Shown piece by piece: positions 1-10,824 of a stretch of 64,000 nt of DNA. Positions within the stretch are counted from its first letter, which is position 1; the number at the start of each line of letters is the position of its first letter. Below the pieces are notes generated by a model that ran no database searches, was not told the origin of the DNA, and worked only from the letters and a program-made list of their open reading frames with translations. Made by a program: the position numbers and the translations under genes. The DNA is from Ephydatia muelleri (taxonomy: Eukaryota > Porifera > Demospongiae > Spongillida > Spongillidae), in contig JABACO010000010.1 of assembly GCA_013339895.1 (NCBI GenBank), forward strand, positions 5,515,585-5,579,584, read 5' to 3'.

Positions 1-94
1 TCGTCACCTTCAGCTCTGCCATCATCACCTCTGTGTCATCAGTCACCTGCTCAGTCACCAAACTCTGATATACAAGTATCTGCAACTGCACAAA

Positions 95-513
95 TGTAAG
101 GATTGACCTATGTAAAAGATTCTGTTGCAATTTTTTTTTAAACTAGGGAGGTCAAAGGTTCTACAATTCCAGTACTCAATTCTTCACCTTATTCAACTCC
201 ACCTTCAAAGATTTCATTGTCTGCTGCATCTTCTGATCACGTTTTATCACCTCCAAGTCAATCTTCAGTCCCACATAGTTCTGATTCTCCAGTTACATGT
301 ATAAGGTTTGTCTTTACTTCTGTAAAAGATGCTGTTGCAATTTATCAAACTCATTTAGGGAGGCCAAAGGTTCTACAGTTCCAGAACCTAATTCTTTACC
401 TCATTCAACTCCACCTTCAAAGATTTCATTGTCTGCTTCATCTTCTGATCACGTTTTATCACCTCCAAGTCAATCTTCGGTTTCAAATCATTCCAATTCT
501 GCAGTTATGAGGT
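95..513 (+). repeat. tandem duplication of an intron-exon unit, period about 212 bp
   Basis: Two adjacent copies each contain a short intron followed by a Ser/Pro-rich exon. The first exon begins after an AG at position 146 and the second after an AG at 358. Both introns share a GTAAAAGAT-CTGTTGCAATTT core, and both exons encode the same Ser-Pro-rich peptide (LSPPSQSSV). The sequence at 1-94 encodes another Ser/Pro-rich stretch ending at a GTAAGG donor and may be a third, diverged unit. The copies do not all end in the same intron phase, so a fully functional splice chain is doubtful. They lie upstream of the Ginger/KRBA2-like region and could be its linker or a separate gene. Confidence 0.6.
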
Positions 514-566
514 ATGTTGTCCATGGCAACATAATATTTGCATACTTTATTGATATAACCTTTCAG

Positions 567-1160
567 TGATCCAAAAGTGACAATACCATTGGCTAAACTA
601 ACAACCAGCACCCGTCATTTAAAGATTAGAGAAGATGCTGACAATGAGTATCAAAAAAATGCAGAATGAATGAAGATCCAGTATGCAAAGCGCAAGCGCC
701 ATCAAATAAAAACGTATTCTGCAGGTGACAGTGTCACAGTAAGGATACCCAGAAATGAACGATCGTCAACCGATATGCCTCGCTTGCTGTGCTATATTTT
801 GGAAGCTAAAAATGATCAGTACCGTCTCCAGTGAGTTTTTTTGTCCGTGTTTGTATTTTGTTTGAAAATTTCCATCTACATCTACATGTACTTCTATATG
901 AGTAGGTGTGAAAATGGAATTATATCAACTTGGTATCCAAGTGGTGAGCTAATGCCTTACACCGGGTCTGTCCCTTTCAAGTACAGTGCAGACAGTTCCA
1001 AGCTACCTACCTTAAGCCTTAGTGAAGCTGCTAGAACCAAAAAGGACCAGCTGAAATGCAATTGTACAAAAGGGTGCAAGAACAGGCATTGTCCTTGTAA
1101 AGGATCTGGAGGTTATTGTACAAGTCACTGCCATCCAAAGCATGCTGTACAAATAAGGAG
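567..1160 (+). pseudogene. C-terminal region of a Ginger/KRBA2-type integrase-like protein
   Basis: Two exons are visible. The first (567-830) runs from a TTTCAG acceptor to a GTGAGT donor, and the second starts at 906 after TAG. Their phases match (2 and 2). The first exon encodes MKIQYAKRKR...GDSVTVRIPR, and the second encodes CENGIISTWYPSGEL followed by a Cys-rich block (CNCTKGCKNRHCPCKG, then CTSHCHPKHA). This order is typical of the tail of Ginger DNA transposases and their domesticated KRBA2-like relatives, whose integrase core would lie upstream, outside the window. An in-frame TGA at 667 and a one-base frame change near 1143 break this copy, unless an unseen intron avoids them. Family assignment is from remembered motif similarity, not from a search. 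Confidence 0.6.
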
Positions 1161-1985
1161 TGCCATGAAACTGATGACGGGGTTGAGGAGTGTACAGTAA
1201 CTGGGGCTGATTGTGATGATAAGATGAAGGTGAAGAAAGGAAAGCCCATCAAAAATGCCAAGCACAAATCCGTGGCTGCAATGATCACATCAGTTCAAAG
1301 TGGGGATTGGCTTGATGATATGCACATGGATGCAGCATCATCACTCTTATCCTCTCAATTTCCTTCCTTGTGTGGTTTCTATAGCACATTGCTAGGACAG
1401 AACTTATCATTTCCTGTCACAAGAGAGTCCTTCATTCAAATACTTAATGCAGGAGGCAATCATTGGATTACAGTTGAGCACACCCAATCCTTTTCTGTTA
1501 ATGTGTTTGACAGCAAATTCTGCACAATACCTATGGATGTAAAGATGCAAATCGCTGCTTTGTTGTACTGTACCAGCTCACGAATCACAACAAGATTTCA
1601 TAAAACTCAAAGTCAGATTGGATCATCAGACTGTGGGGTATTTGCAATAGCATTTGCTACTGACTTGGCATTTGGATTGAAATCAGCAAGCCATCACTAT
1701 GAACAGGATAAGTTACGACCACATTTCCTAGAATGTTTGAAAAGTGAACAAATGACACCTTTCCCTTCAAAAAAGATCCAACCAGGAAAGCCTAAGACAG
1801 AGTATTTGTATGTGTACTGTTACTGTCGCATGCCAAATGATGGTGAGGAACGGATGGCTGAATGTACTGTTTGCAAGGAATGGTACCACGAGTCATGTGA
1901 GAACATTCCCCAAGCAGTATTTACGGATAGTAGCAATGACTGGAAATGTAAAGTGTGCATTGCTGGGGAGAAACAGTCTCCTTAA
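1116..1985 (+). CDS. Ulp1/C48-type cysteine protease with C-terminal PHD finger (Ginger-associated)
   Basis: The frame is open for about 289 codons, but its first ATG at 1116 overlaps the Cys-rich block in another frame, so this is probably the downstream part of the same protein and not an independent start. The protease shows the C48 catalytic order: His116 (GGNHWITVE), Asp132 (NVFDSKF), Gln167 and Cys173 (GSSDCGVFA). Residues about 233-283 form a C4HC3 PHD finger (YCYCRMPND, CTVCKEWYHESC, WKCKVC). C48 proteases cut SUMO-like modifiers, and PHD fingers read histone tails. Ginger-type DNA transposons are known to carry both domains beside the integrase-like transposase. The protease-PHD part is uninterrupted and keeps all expected residues, so it may still be under selection or be recently inactivated. 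The stop is TAA at 1983-1985. Confidence 0.7.
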   Translation: MYKSLPSKACCTNKECHETDDGVEECTVTGADCDDKMKVKKGKPIKNAKHKSVAAMITSVQSGDWLDDMHMDAASSLLSSQFPSLCGFYSTLLGQNLSFPVTRESFIQILNAGGNHWITVEHTQSFSVNVFDSKFCTIPMDVKMQIAALLYCTSSRITTRFHKTQSQIGSSDCGVFAIAFATDLAFGLKSASHHYEQDKLRPHFLECLKSEQMTPFPSKKIQPGKPKTEYLYVYCYCRMPNDGEERMAECTVCKEWYHESCENIPQAVFTDSSNDWKCKVCIAGEKQSP

Positions 1986-2249
1986 TTGATAAGCATCCCT
2001 AATACACTATACATTTAGGTTGTCAACCAACAATTGTCATGTTTGCACTAAATAATTACCTGTGCAAAAAAATTGATTTATAAATGGATCGTATTTGGTA
2101 CAAATGAATGTTCGCATGTATGACATTGTGATGGATCTAAAGTAATAGCTGGGTGCAGAATGGGCACACTATCTTTCTTAGGACTTCATACCTAGCTACC
2201 TCTAAGATAAGCATCCTAGAGCTATGCACTTGATAGAAAGCTAATTGGG

Positions 2250-2960
2250 GGTAACCGAGAACAAAGGTCTTCATGGTCACTTAGTAGCTACTACCCATTG
2301 TCGTCGTGCCCACCTAAGTGTGAGTGTGGAGAGAGGTCATGGCCTTACCAGAGAACTTGCCCACACCAGACCTGCTGACATCCTCATTGCTGGCTGGGAC
2401 AGAGGCAAACCTGCGGCACTAGACCTGACCATTACCTCACCACTCTGCTCTGTCATCTTGGGTGAATCATGTTACCAGGCTGGTGCGGCAGCCCTGGCAG
2501 CAGAGACCCGCAAGCTCCACTCCAATGGACCCAAGTGCCAAGAGTTGGGCTGGTCCTGCATTCCATTGGCAGTGGAGACTTATGGCAATTGGGGCAAGCA
2601 GGCACATGATACCTTCTCCAGGCTGGCATCCTTCCTAGCCATTCACCAGTCCTCCCCCAAGGCAGTAGTTGTGGCTGAAATTTATGGCCGGTTGAATGTG
2701 GTCCTGGTTCGGTCCATTGCTAGAGCCATCCTGGCCAGGGAGCTTCCACCCTCCTAACTTGCTATTAGGAGTTTAGTTGTACTTAGTGTATGTGTATGTA
2801 TGTATAAAATTCAATAATAGGTTACGTTGCTCCTGGCACTTCAAGTTAGAGTGTACTAGGTCTTACATACATTTAGACTACATGCATTTATTCCCATTCG
2901 TGTATTCTGCTGTATATGCTGTAATTGCTTACTATGTATAAATAATTATAATAATTATCA
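2250..2960 (+). mobile_element. 5'-truncated LINE, 3' end with restriction-like endonuclease domain (copy C)
   Basis: The coding part (2250-2757) matches the C-terminal third of the two larger LINEs at 24-29 kb. It encodes CRRAHLSVSVE, then TRPADILIAGW, PAALDLTITSPL, CQELGWSCIPLAVETYG and a final RSIARAILARELPPS before TAA. The R-P-A-D and F/L-D-L-T-I-T-S segments look like the PD-(D/E)xK core of the restriction-like endonuclease of R2/NeSL-type LINEs. The N-terminal RHN motif region is shortened compared with the other copies. The 3' untranslated part carries a short TATG-rich stretch (about 2790-2806). This is a dead insertion, truncated at the 5' end as LINEs often are. Confidence 0.7.
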
Positions 2961-2964
2961 TTAC

Positions 2965-4440
2965 ACTACAGAACTATGTCGTGAATTCGCAAATTAAATC
3001 CTGACATTGGCTGACATGCACCTCGAGCACATTTCTCCACTTAGGTCACTACAGGGCTCCACCCCAGGGCCTGCTTCATCAACAGATGGAATACTGAAGG
3101 CTACTGCTTAGAACTCACTGATACACTGCTGAAACGGAGTGCTTTGAGGCAGAACAATAACACCTCCATGCTTCAGTCTGACCAAACAATACAAACACTG
3201 AGTACATCAACAATCAAAACAAATCTGACACAAAAAAGTTGCAGCAGATATTTCTAGGTACAAGTTTGTAAAACCACACTCCGAGACAGAGCTACTTTCA
3301 ACACGAACCAACTACCAATAGGAGAACAACACGAAGTACATCGCTTTGATTTTGTCTCCAAACATATCAAAAAGACACTGAATCTAATTATTTATTACTT
3401 GCATTCTGGTAATTTTGTACCAGAATATACGTGATAATCAATATTGGAAATGAAAAATATTGGAAATCAAAATTTGGTTTGATGCATTTTGTATTTTGCT
3501 ATGGTCTTGCAGTACATAACATACTGATGGCTGTGCTGATGGGTGGTAAAAAGGATGGAAGGCTACTGATATAAATGCACAATGAAATCAGAGATTGCTT
3601 AGGTGTGAAGTGTGACAACAGGTGATAAACGAACCAATTATAAGAGAAGAACATCACAATTCCATATTAACTGATGTTGGTCTAAGGCTTGACCTTGCAG
3701 TTAGAGGGGTATGGCAACCACAGACTTGACATGTGAGGTGTCATTTGACATAGCATTCTTGATACTGATGCTCCATCATATATTAAGCATCACACCCCAA
3801 AGGCAGTTTTAAAGTGCGGCAAAAGAGAAAAAGACTTTATCCGCAGAAGCAGTGGAAGATTGACAAGCAATACTTTCTCTGCAGTGGATGGACTCCTACA
3901 TATGTAGAGAAGCACAAGATTCATCAGCTGCTAGTCTCACTAGCCTGGTTATGTTAGAACCAGACTGGCATTTGCAATTGTGAGATCTGCTAGCCTGCTA
4001 CACAGGGTCAAGAAAATAAAATGGCGAAGTGGGCCAAGGATTTGATGATGGAACAGTTGTACCTGGTCACTGGCTTGTTTGTACAGACCTTCAGCTTTAC
4101 ATACAATGTTAAATACTGATAATAATCTCTCTTGTTTTCTTTACAGTTTTGTTGTACATTATATAATTTAATTTAAAAAATGAGTAAACAGTATATTGAG
4201 CTAGCACTTTTCAAGAATACAAAAAGGTATGCACGTAGCCACAATATTCATTCCATCAGGGTATGAAGCAACAGATTCATCATCATCATGCATGTTTTTG
4301 AACAATTGGTGCAACTTTTAGACAATTACATATTAAACCCCGCTTCATCACCTTTTTTCACAGCCCTATTTAGAAGTATACTCCTGTAAGTACATGTTGT
4401 AGAGTGGTACGCACTGTGAGCTTGTTAAAAAAGACTGTAT
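2965..4440. other. no gene recognised
   Basis: AT-rich sequence with many stops in all frames. No domain-bearing frame, long repeat or terminal repeat was recognised. Confidence 0.5.
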
Positions 4441-4449
4441 ACATCAGCT

Positions 4450-4770
4450 TTATTTCGTATCAATCTGTCACCATACAGTACAAGAGGGAACTCAATCAAA
4501 CTTAGTCCTTTGTCATCACCTCACCATAAAAACTTTTTCTCAATCAGAGTTATACACATTTGGAATTCATTACCAGACTCAGTGGTTACAGCATCCTCCG
4601 AAAAAATATTTAGGTCTAAACTCAGCAACGTAGACATGTCTCCATTTTGTAAGTGTTACCCATTTTAGGACCGGCAGTATATTAGTGCATACTCATTTAT
4701 GCCATTACTTGCCATTGTGTGATATATGTCATTATTATAATAATAATAATTATTATTATTATTATCATGT
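4450..4770 (+). mobile_element. 3' end of a second LINE type (CR1/Jockey/L2-like reverse transcriptase tail)
   Basis: A frame from 4453 to the TAG at 4666 encodes FRINLSPYSTRGNSIK and then FFSIRVIHIWNSLPDSVV, followed by an F-x-S-K-L segment. The pattern R-x-x-FFS-R-V-x-x-WN-LP-x-VV, then Fk-x-L, is the usual C-terminal tail of CR1, Jockey and L2-type LINE polymerases. About 65 bases downstream the sequence ends in an ATT/AAT trinucleotide tract (about 4733-4768), which fits a LINE 3' tail. The short open frame is intact but lacks the catalytic part. This is a different family from the endonuclease-type LINEs elsewhere in the window. Confidence 0.6.
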
Positions 4771-5499
4771 CCAAATACTTCATTGCAGTATAAGTATTCA
4801 AAGCTTCCTTTAATTGTGACTTGTTCAAACTACTGAATCTATATACCATGCCCACACTGTGCTTTTCTTTTGGTCAAGCAATGGTTCAGGTTTATATGAA
4901 ACAACGTACAGTTCCATATGGCATGCTTAGACACTTATCGAAGCACTAAAATCAAGTAAAAATACTAAGAAAAAATAGTTGTAGAAAGAAATAGTGCATC
5001 CACTGAGTCGATTACTTCGGTACCGCCCATGCATGCAAAATAATGCCTGCTTTTAATTCAATGATTCAGTGTGACCTTCTGCAATGTGCATGATTGCTAA
5101 ACAAGCATAATTATATTCACCGGCACAAATGAAGAACACAATATTTACTATAATTGAGAGATTGTTTTTCAATATGTATAGAAATTAGAACAGAATTACT
5201 ATGATTATACTGCTATAATGCATAATACCTGTATATGCATGATAATTAAAGTGATATCTAAGTAGAAGCCACAGGCCTCATCACTGATATATAATTTTGC
5301 AACCACATGCACTGTTCAGACATATTCAATGTATCAGAGTTAATTTATCTACTCTTACATAAGCATTACTGTTATCATGAGCCCAAAGGGACATAATATG
5401 GGACAGAGCTAGGAGCCCAATGTGGGTACAAGCCCAATGAAACAATGTTGTACGTCCTTGCCTCAATGCACATCCATGCTGTCTGTTTATTGTGTAAAA

Positions 5500-6230
5500 A
5501 CATCAAGCTATTGGTATCAATCGCTTACCAGGTCAACATGGCGCTTTAGCTATACCGACACCTCCCACTTCTATTTCCATCGTGGCTCCACTAAACACTA
5601 CTGTTACATCTACCATTTCTACTCCCACCATCCCTCAACCATCTGCATTGCTCCTAATACTGACTGAAACAATTCAACAGCAAGTTGAAGCCCAGAAGTA
5701 GTTCAAACAAAAAAAACCATGCAGGATAATGCTTTTAGCCTCTGTCCCCAGCTAACTAATTCCACTCATCAACAATCAATGGACTGGCTCAAGACAAAGG
5801 TGCATCCAACAGGTTGACAACTCTACCCATTGATGAGAATGGCTTTACCTTACATAAATCATGGCGATTCGAAAAGACATTTTTAGATATCAGAGTTTTC
5901 AATCCCTATACTCCCTCCAACCACGCACTCACTATCCAGCTGACATGAAAACATCAAAAAGAGAGAATATGAGCTTTGTATCCGTGAGGTTGAACGGGCA
6001 TCATTCACTCTGATAGTCCTCTCCTCAACTGGAGGGATGGGCAGCATTGCCATGACAACCTACAATATTAGTACCTACAATACATCATACAGACAGACCA
6101 TGGGTTGGCTTTGTGCCATCTTTCCTTTTCACGGTTATGCTCCTCCATTCAATGCATCAGAGGAGCACGATCCAATCAGGGGCATGCTATTCTCCTTCCT
6201 TCCTCTGAACAGACAGTCAGTGAATCTGTG
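5500..6230 (+). pseudogene. decayed C-terminal domain of a retroelement-associated protein
   Basis: Recognisable pieces in changing frames include VFNPYTPSN, a Lys/Arg-Glu-rich stretch leading to SSTGGMGS, AMTTYN, MGWLCAIFPF and CIRGARSNQGHA. This order resembles a conserved tail found in reverse-transcriptase elements of cnidarians and sponges (FTPLVFSTTGGMG...TTFYKRLA...CIRGSRS). The upstream Thr/Pro/Ser-rich stretch (5530-5650) may belong to it. Several stops and frame changes make this an old relic. The superfamily cannot be fixed from this piece alone. Confidence 0.45.
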
Positions 6231-6645
6231 ATACCTCTCCTCTGTCCATATGAACACATGAGTACATGTAGCCATTCCCTAATCGCACATGTATAAATTA
6301 TTATTATGTAAAAGAAAGTACATTTTCGTGGGAAAAGGTTTCCCATTCCAGCCACAAATACTGTACTTGTACTATCACCCTATTAATTGTGTAATCACCA
6401 GTGGTCCACCGTACGTAGCTGCCTATATTCACTTATGCGACTTCACTTGTAACTCAAAACACAGTCATTCATGTGTACTTGCACTGAGGGGTGGAAATAA
6501 ATGTTTACAGAAAATACCATGGCTTCACTATTCAGAAACGGCACGTCAGTGCTATTGAAACAAAATAGACAGAAATTGTTTGAGTATTCATGGTACAGAT
6601 TTAGGCTCTAAAGATGAGTGAACTTTACTATTATCCACATAAAGC

Positions 6646-6683
<38 letters not shown>
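6646..6683. repeat. (CA)n microsatellite
   Basis: Uninterrupted CA dinucleotides. The frames on the other strand that read Cys-Val are artefacts of this repeat. Confidence 0.95.
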
Positions 6684-6686
<3 letters not shown>

Positions 6687-6689
6687 CAC

Positions 6690-7720
6690 ACTCATTGGGT
6701 TGAGGCAAGTCACTAAAAAGCTCTGACAACATCTGAGGAGCTGAGATACATATAGTGTGTTCTATAGACACAATGGTTGTGCTGCATGCTGATCCAGAGC
6801 TCCACTGAAGGCCCTGGTCCCTGAACATGTCTCAAGAGGTGATTACTCTGACCTGGAGGGTGCAGTAAGGGCAATCTTCTCTTTTCTCCTTTCCCCTCAC
6901 ATACTGCCTCCCTCAAAGCCCTTCCCAGACCAATGGCCTGGTTACACTGCTCTCTGCAACGGCTATACCCAACACTACCAGCTTGCACAGTACAGTTCAA
7001 TTTAGGGGCACTTATAGGCAACGGAGCAGGCCCTGTCAGTATGTCTGTCGAGAGGCGACTTTAGATGTTGGTCTGAGTCTCTATGATTAATGTCTAATTT
7101 ACTGGATGTCATCGTGGGGGTACATTTGTTTACTTTGTAGTACGGAAAATAAATTTATTCATGTTCTTCATCCCTGACAGTGCATGCTAGTTGTACAAGT
7201 CCTTTGGAGCTTGGCCCAAAATTGCCAAGCTCTGATTCCTTATGGACAGCCCCACCCCTTGACTCACTAACATCACAGAAATTAGAGATATGATTTGTGG
7301 TTGCTGGTTACATACAGGTCACAACAGCCTGCTGCATCCGTTGTGGCATCTGCATGTTAGGTGGTGCAATGTGGACCTCCAGCACAGGTACTGTTGAGTA
7401 GCACTGCACGAGTACTCTAGCAGGTATTAAGAATGACATCAACAAGTGCAAGGCAACGTCATTGCCATGGTTATGCAATACAACAGGAAATTGAGATTTG
7501 TGAGTCCCAAAGCTTGAGATACTTGCTCTTGTAACTTGGGGTGAGGATTAAATAGGAGTAATTATAATTAAACACACTTTTTCAGAGCAACAGTTATGCA
7601 GACCCAACCCCTGATCTGGTTTTTATATCACAGGTCTAGGGTAAATTCATGATGAAACCATGGGATTGAGTGCTTCCCTTACATCCAAGATGGGAGATTA
7701 ATCAATCCTATTTATTTGAA
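6690..7720. other. no gene recognised
   Basis: Only short frames without a domain. A minus-strand frame at 6713-7021 has no recognisable motif or splice context. Confidence 0.4.
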
Positions 7721-7725
7721 TTCTC

Positions 7726-7734
7726 TGGGGGGGC

Positions 7735-7763
<29 letters not shown>
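7726..7763 (+). repeat. poly-G tract
   Basis: About 35 G with one C. This is the first of a series of long G or C homopolymers in the window (others near 11.95, 14.48, 22.0, 31.2, 54.65, 57.37 and 63.96 kb). Length may be unreliable in sequencing. Confidence 0.9.
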
Positions 7764-7765
<2 letters not shown>

Positions 7766-7960
7766 GAATCATATACCTGGATTATTAACCATGAGTAATT
7801 TTTGCTTGTGTAAATTAACTGCACAAATGATGTCATTTTTGGGTAATGATCCAATGCCAAAAGTTGAGAGCATCAATAACAACAATATAATGTTACATGT
7901 GATAACACATAAAAGCAAATGAAGGAAACCTTTTCCAAGTGATTGCAAGATCTGTTAACA

Positions 7961-8748
7961 TGGAACGTTCTATACGAAAATGGGTCTTGTGGATTTCATT
8001 TTATAACATAAAATTTAAAACGATATATCTTCCAAAATAATACCGCTATCGGGTTCCTATTTTTAACACAACATACCACACCATTACTATATGTGAAAAT
8101 CCATTTTGTGGTCTTACACATGCGGGGTACCGACGTTACAAGGTTCGATACCCCGTAGGGTTCAAAACGGCCACATCTTCAGGTAGGAGTGTCCAAATCG
8201 GTTCAAAATAGGTACCTATGTAGAAGGGTCCTACCGCTATTGATTTGTTCTGTTCGTTAATTTTTGCTTTATCCGTTATGGAGATACAAGTGTGCAAAGA
8301 AATTGCATATTTCCCGGGCGTTACGCGCCATTAACGTATTACGAGGACGTCCTCGAAGCCAGTCGTAATACGTTAATGGCGCGTAACGCCCGGGAAATAT
8401 GCAATTTCTTTGTATCTCCGTAACAGATGGCATAAAAATTAACGAACAGAACAAATCGATAGGTATAGGACCTCTCTATCTACATACCGAATTTGAAGCG
8501 ATTTGATTACTCCTGCCGAAAGTTATGACGGGTTCATACCTTGTGGGGTATCGGACGTTGCAATACAGGCACGGAGCAAGTGCAAGACCCCACAAAGTAT
8601 TTTACCGTAGAGAAATGGTGTAGTATGAAGTGTTGAAAATAGGAAGTCAATGGCGTGTACCGTTCGGAAGTTATATCAGTTTTATATGAACAAAATTTTA
8701 TATCGTTTTATATAAATACACTAGGTCCCTTTTCGCGGGCACTGTCCC
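7961..8748. mobile_element. long-arm foldback element, copy 1 (diverged arms)
   Basis: The left arm starts TGGAACGTTCTATACG and is nearly the same as the left arm of the copy at 37.86 kb for about 390 bases. The centre is a palindrome around GAGGACGTCCTCG (8341-8353). The right arm is the inverse of the left in layout, but only the inner part (TTCGTTAATTTTT, CCCGGGCGTTACGCGCC) matches closely. The outer part is diverged and ends CACTGTCCC, like the copy at 10.05 kb. Length is about 788 bp, close to the other copies. It contains no long open frame. It looks like a non-autonomous element made almost entirely of two inverted arms. Confidence 0.75.
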
Positions 8749-8759
8749 ATATATATATT

Positions 8760-9475
8760 GTCATGTGGAACTGGAACAAGGACACTATATTTGGGAAGCT
8801 GATACTAGTAATGCCGGTAACTAATTTGATTGGGAAGAGGTCTTATGTTAGTATGCAGTGATAATAAATAGGAGATCAAGAGAAAGCTAGTGGGTAGACA
8901 AAGAAAATCCGACAAGGCAAATATGCAATGCAGGAAAATGAGTTTACATGGCTGAGTTCAAGAAGACAGGTAGTGCATGTAACAATGCCATCGTGTGGAA
9001 CTGAAAGAGCTGTACATGTACACTGACTTGGCATTTTGCAAATGTAGTGTGAACCATTGAGTAGACAAAGCGGTTTACATTTCACTAGAAAACAGAAACT
9101 GCTTGGAAGATTCATACTTTGATAAAACAGAGTGATTAGTAATCATGTATTAAAAAAAGTGGAAATGACAGCAGCAAGCATAATGTTGCCCTCTGAGTGA
9201 ATGATCACAGAAACACGAAAAACACCCAAAGTCTGGAAATGCAGCCAATTCTGGCAAATACTACTGCGAGTCATATGCTGATATTGGGGTACCTCATTTG
9301 TGGCCTTATGCAAGAGTTTAGCGTGAATGTGCTGAAACATTTGAATGCCAAGATTATTGAATTACATACATGATAAAGGATGCAGCTATTCTCTGCCATT
9401 TACATTACATGTGAAATATTTATTACATAAATGGGCTTGGGTACAGAAGTGATGAGGGTAATAAAATATATAAGA
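8760..9475. other. no gene recognised
   Basis: Short frames only. No repeat ends or domains were recognised. Confidence 0.4.
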
Positions 9476-9479
9476 AAAT

Positions 9480-10005
9480 TGCATCAGCGCCAAGGCAGAG
9501 GCCGGTAGTGGACTAGGACATGAGCTTCGGAACACACGCCCTGCTGACATCCTAGCTTCCAATTGGCTCTGTGGCAAGCCTGCTGCCTTTGACCTTACTG
9601 TGGTGTCTCCGCTTAACCCTACCTTTATCTCTGAAGCGGGTCGCACAGCAGGGTCAACAGCGGTTGCCGCTGAGCTAAGGAAGCACTCTGCCAATGATGC
9701 CCTGCAAGTGTTCCGAGTTGGGGTGGACTTGTATTCCCCTTGTGGCCTAGTCATATGGAGCTTGGGGCAGCGAAGCGGTGCAAGCTTTTTCACGGCTCGT
9801 ATCATACCTTGCCACAAGGACCAACTCCCCCAAGTCCAAGGTTGTCTGCAGCCTGTACGGCCGCCTTGTACGAGCCAATGCCCGAGCCCTCCTCTTACGA
9901 TGTGGATGTTCCCTTCAGGAGGGGGATAGTTCCTCATTGTAACTTTCATAGCTAGTGTGTCTCAGTGAGTCAGGGTATGTATGTATGTATGTATTATATT
10001 ATGAC
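9480..10005 (+). mobile_element. 5'-truncated LINE, 3' end with endonuclease domain (copy D)
   Basis: The frame from about 9500 encodes GLGHELRNTRPADILASNW, KPAAFDLTVVSPL and AAELRKHSANDA, colinear with the endonuclease-type LINEs at 24-29 kb. After that the frame drifts away from the family sequence, so the C-terminus is decayed. The copy ends in a (TATG)n tract (about 9974-9996), the same kind of tail seen in copy C. It is truncated at the 5' end and cannot encode a polymerase. Confidence 0.65.
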
Positions 10006-10049
10006 TGGTTATTTAATTATGCAATTTTCTTGTGTACGTGTATGTATAT

Positions 10050-10820
10050 GGGACAGTTTGGTCCTATGTTTTATAACATTATAGTTATTAAAATGCTCTG
10101 CGCGTGAATCGTTGTAGCGTCCGAACGGTTAATGCTGTCGACTTCCTATCTTCACCACATGATGCCACACCATCTCTCCATGGATAAATCGAATATTGTT
10201 ACTTAGCTCCACTCCCTGTGGAAAATAAAAGAGGTCTTACCTCCAGGGTTTCGAAACACGAGTATTTCCCTGCAGGAGTGTCGGCATTGCCTCATATTCG
10301 GTTTCCAGTTAGAGAAGCTCTTGAGGTACTTAAATATTCTTTTCGTTAATTTTTACTTCAACAGGTGATAAGATATTTGCTTTCTAGTTAAAGCACATTT
10401 CCCGCTAGTTTCGCGGGTTGGGTCTAATATTGTACAGTATATATGATAGACCCACCCGCGAAACTAGCAAGAAATATGCTTTAACTTAGAAAGCAAAAAT
10501 CTTATTACCTGTTGAAGTAAAAATTAACGAAAAGGATATTTTTAAAAGTACCTCAAGAGCTTCTCTAACTGGAAACCGAATTTGAGGCAATGCCGACACT
10601 CCTGTAGAGAAATACTCGTGTTTCGAACCCCTGGAGGTAAGACCACTTGTATTTTCCCCAGGGAGTGGAGCTAAGAGACAATATTCGATTTAACCATAGA
10701 GAGATGGTGTGGCATCATGTGGTGAAAATAGGAAGTCGACACGTTCGGACGCTACGACGATTCACGCGCAGAGCATTTTTATAGTTATAATGCTATAAAA
10801 CATAGGACATTTTCTGTCCC
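10050..10820. mobile_element. long-arm foldback element, copy 2 (GGGACAG-ended subfamily)
   Basis: Two inverted arms of about 385 bases face each other around 10,435. The outer ends are GGGACAGTTTGGTCC on the left and the inverse of GGGACAGAAAATGTCC on the right. The arms match along their whole length, for example TTTTATAACATTATAG, CTCTGCGCGTGAATCG, GAGTGTCGGCATTGCC and TTCGTTAATTTTTACTT. The layout resembles the copies at 7.96 and 37.86 kb (CTTCCTATTTTCACCACAT near one third, TTCGTTAATTTTTACTT near two thirds, TTTCCCG near the centre), though overall similarity is low. No open frame of note. If the ends are TGGGACAG...CTGTCCCA, it is bounded by TA on both sides. Confidence 0.8.
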
Positions 10821-10824
10821 ATAT

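Noticed and set aside
6713-7021. 102-codon minus-strand frame
   Set aside because: No domain, no splice signals, partly over a CA repeat.
9386-9949. 187-codon minus-strand frame
   Set aside because: It is the shadow of the plus-strand LINE fragment, which has recognisable family motifs.
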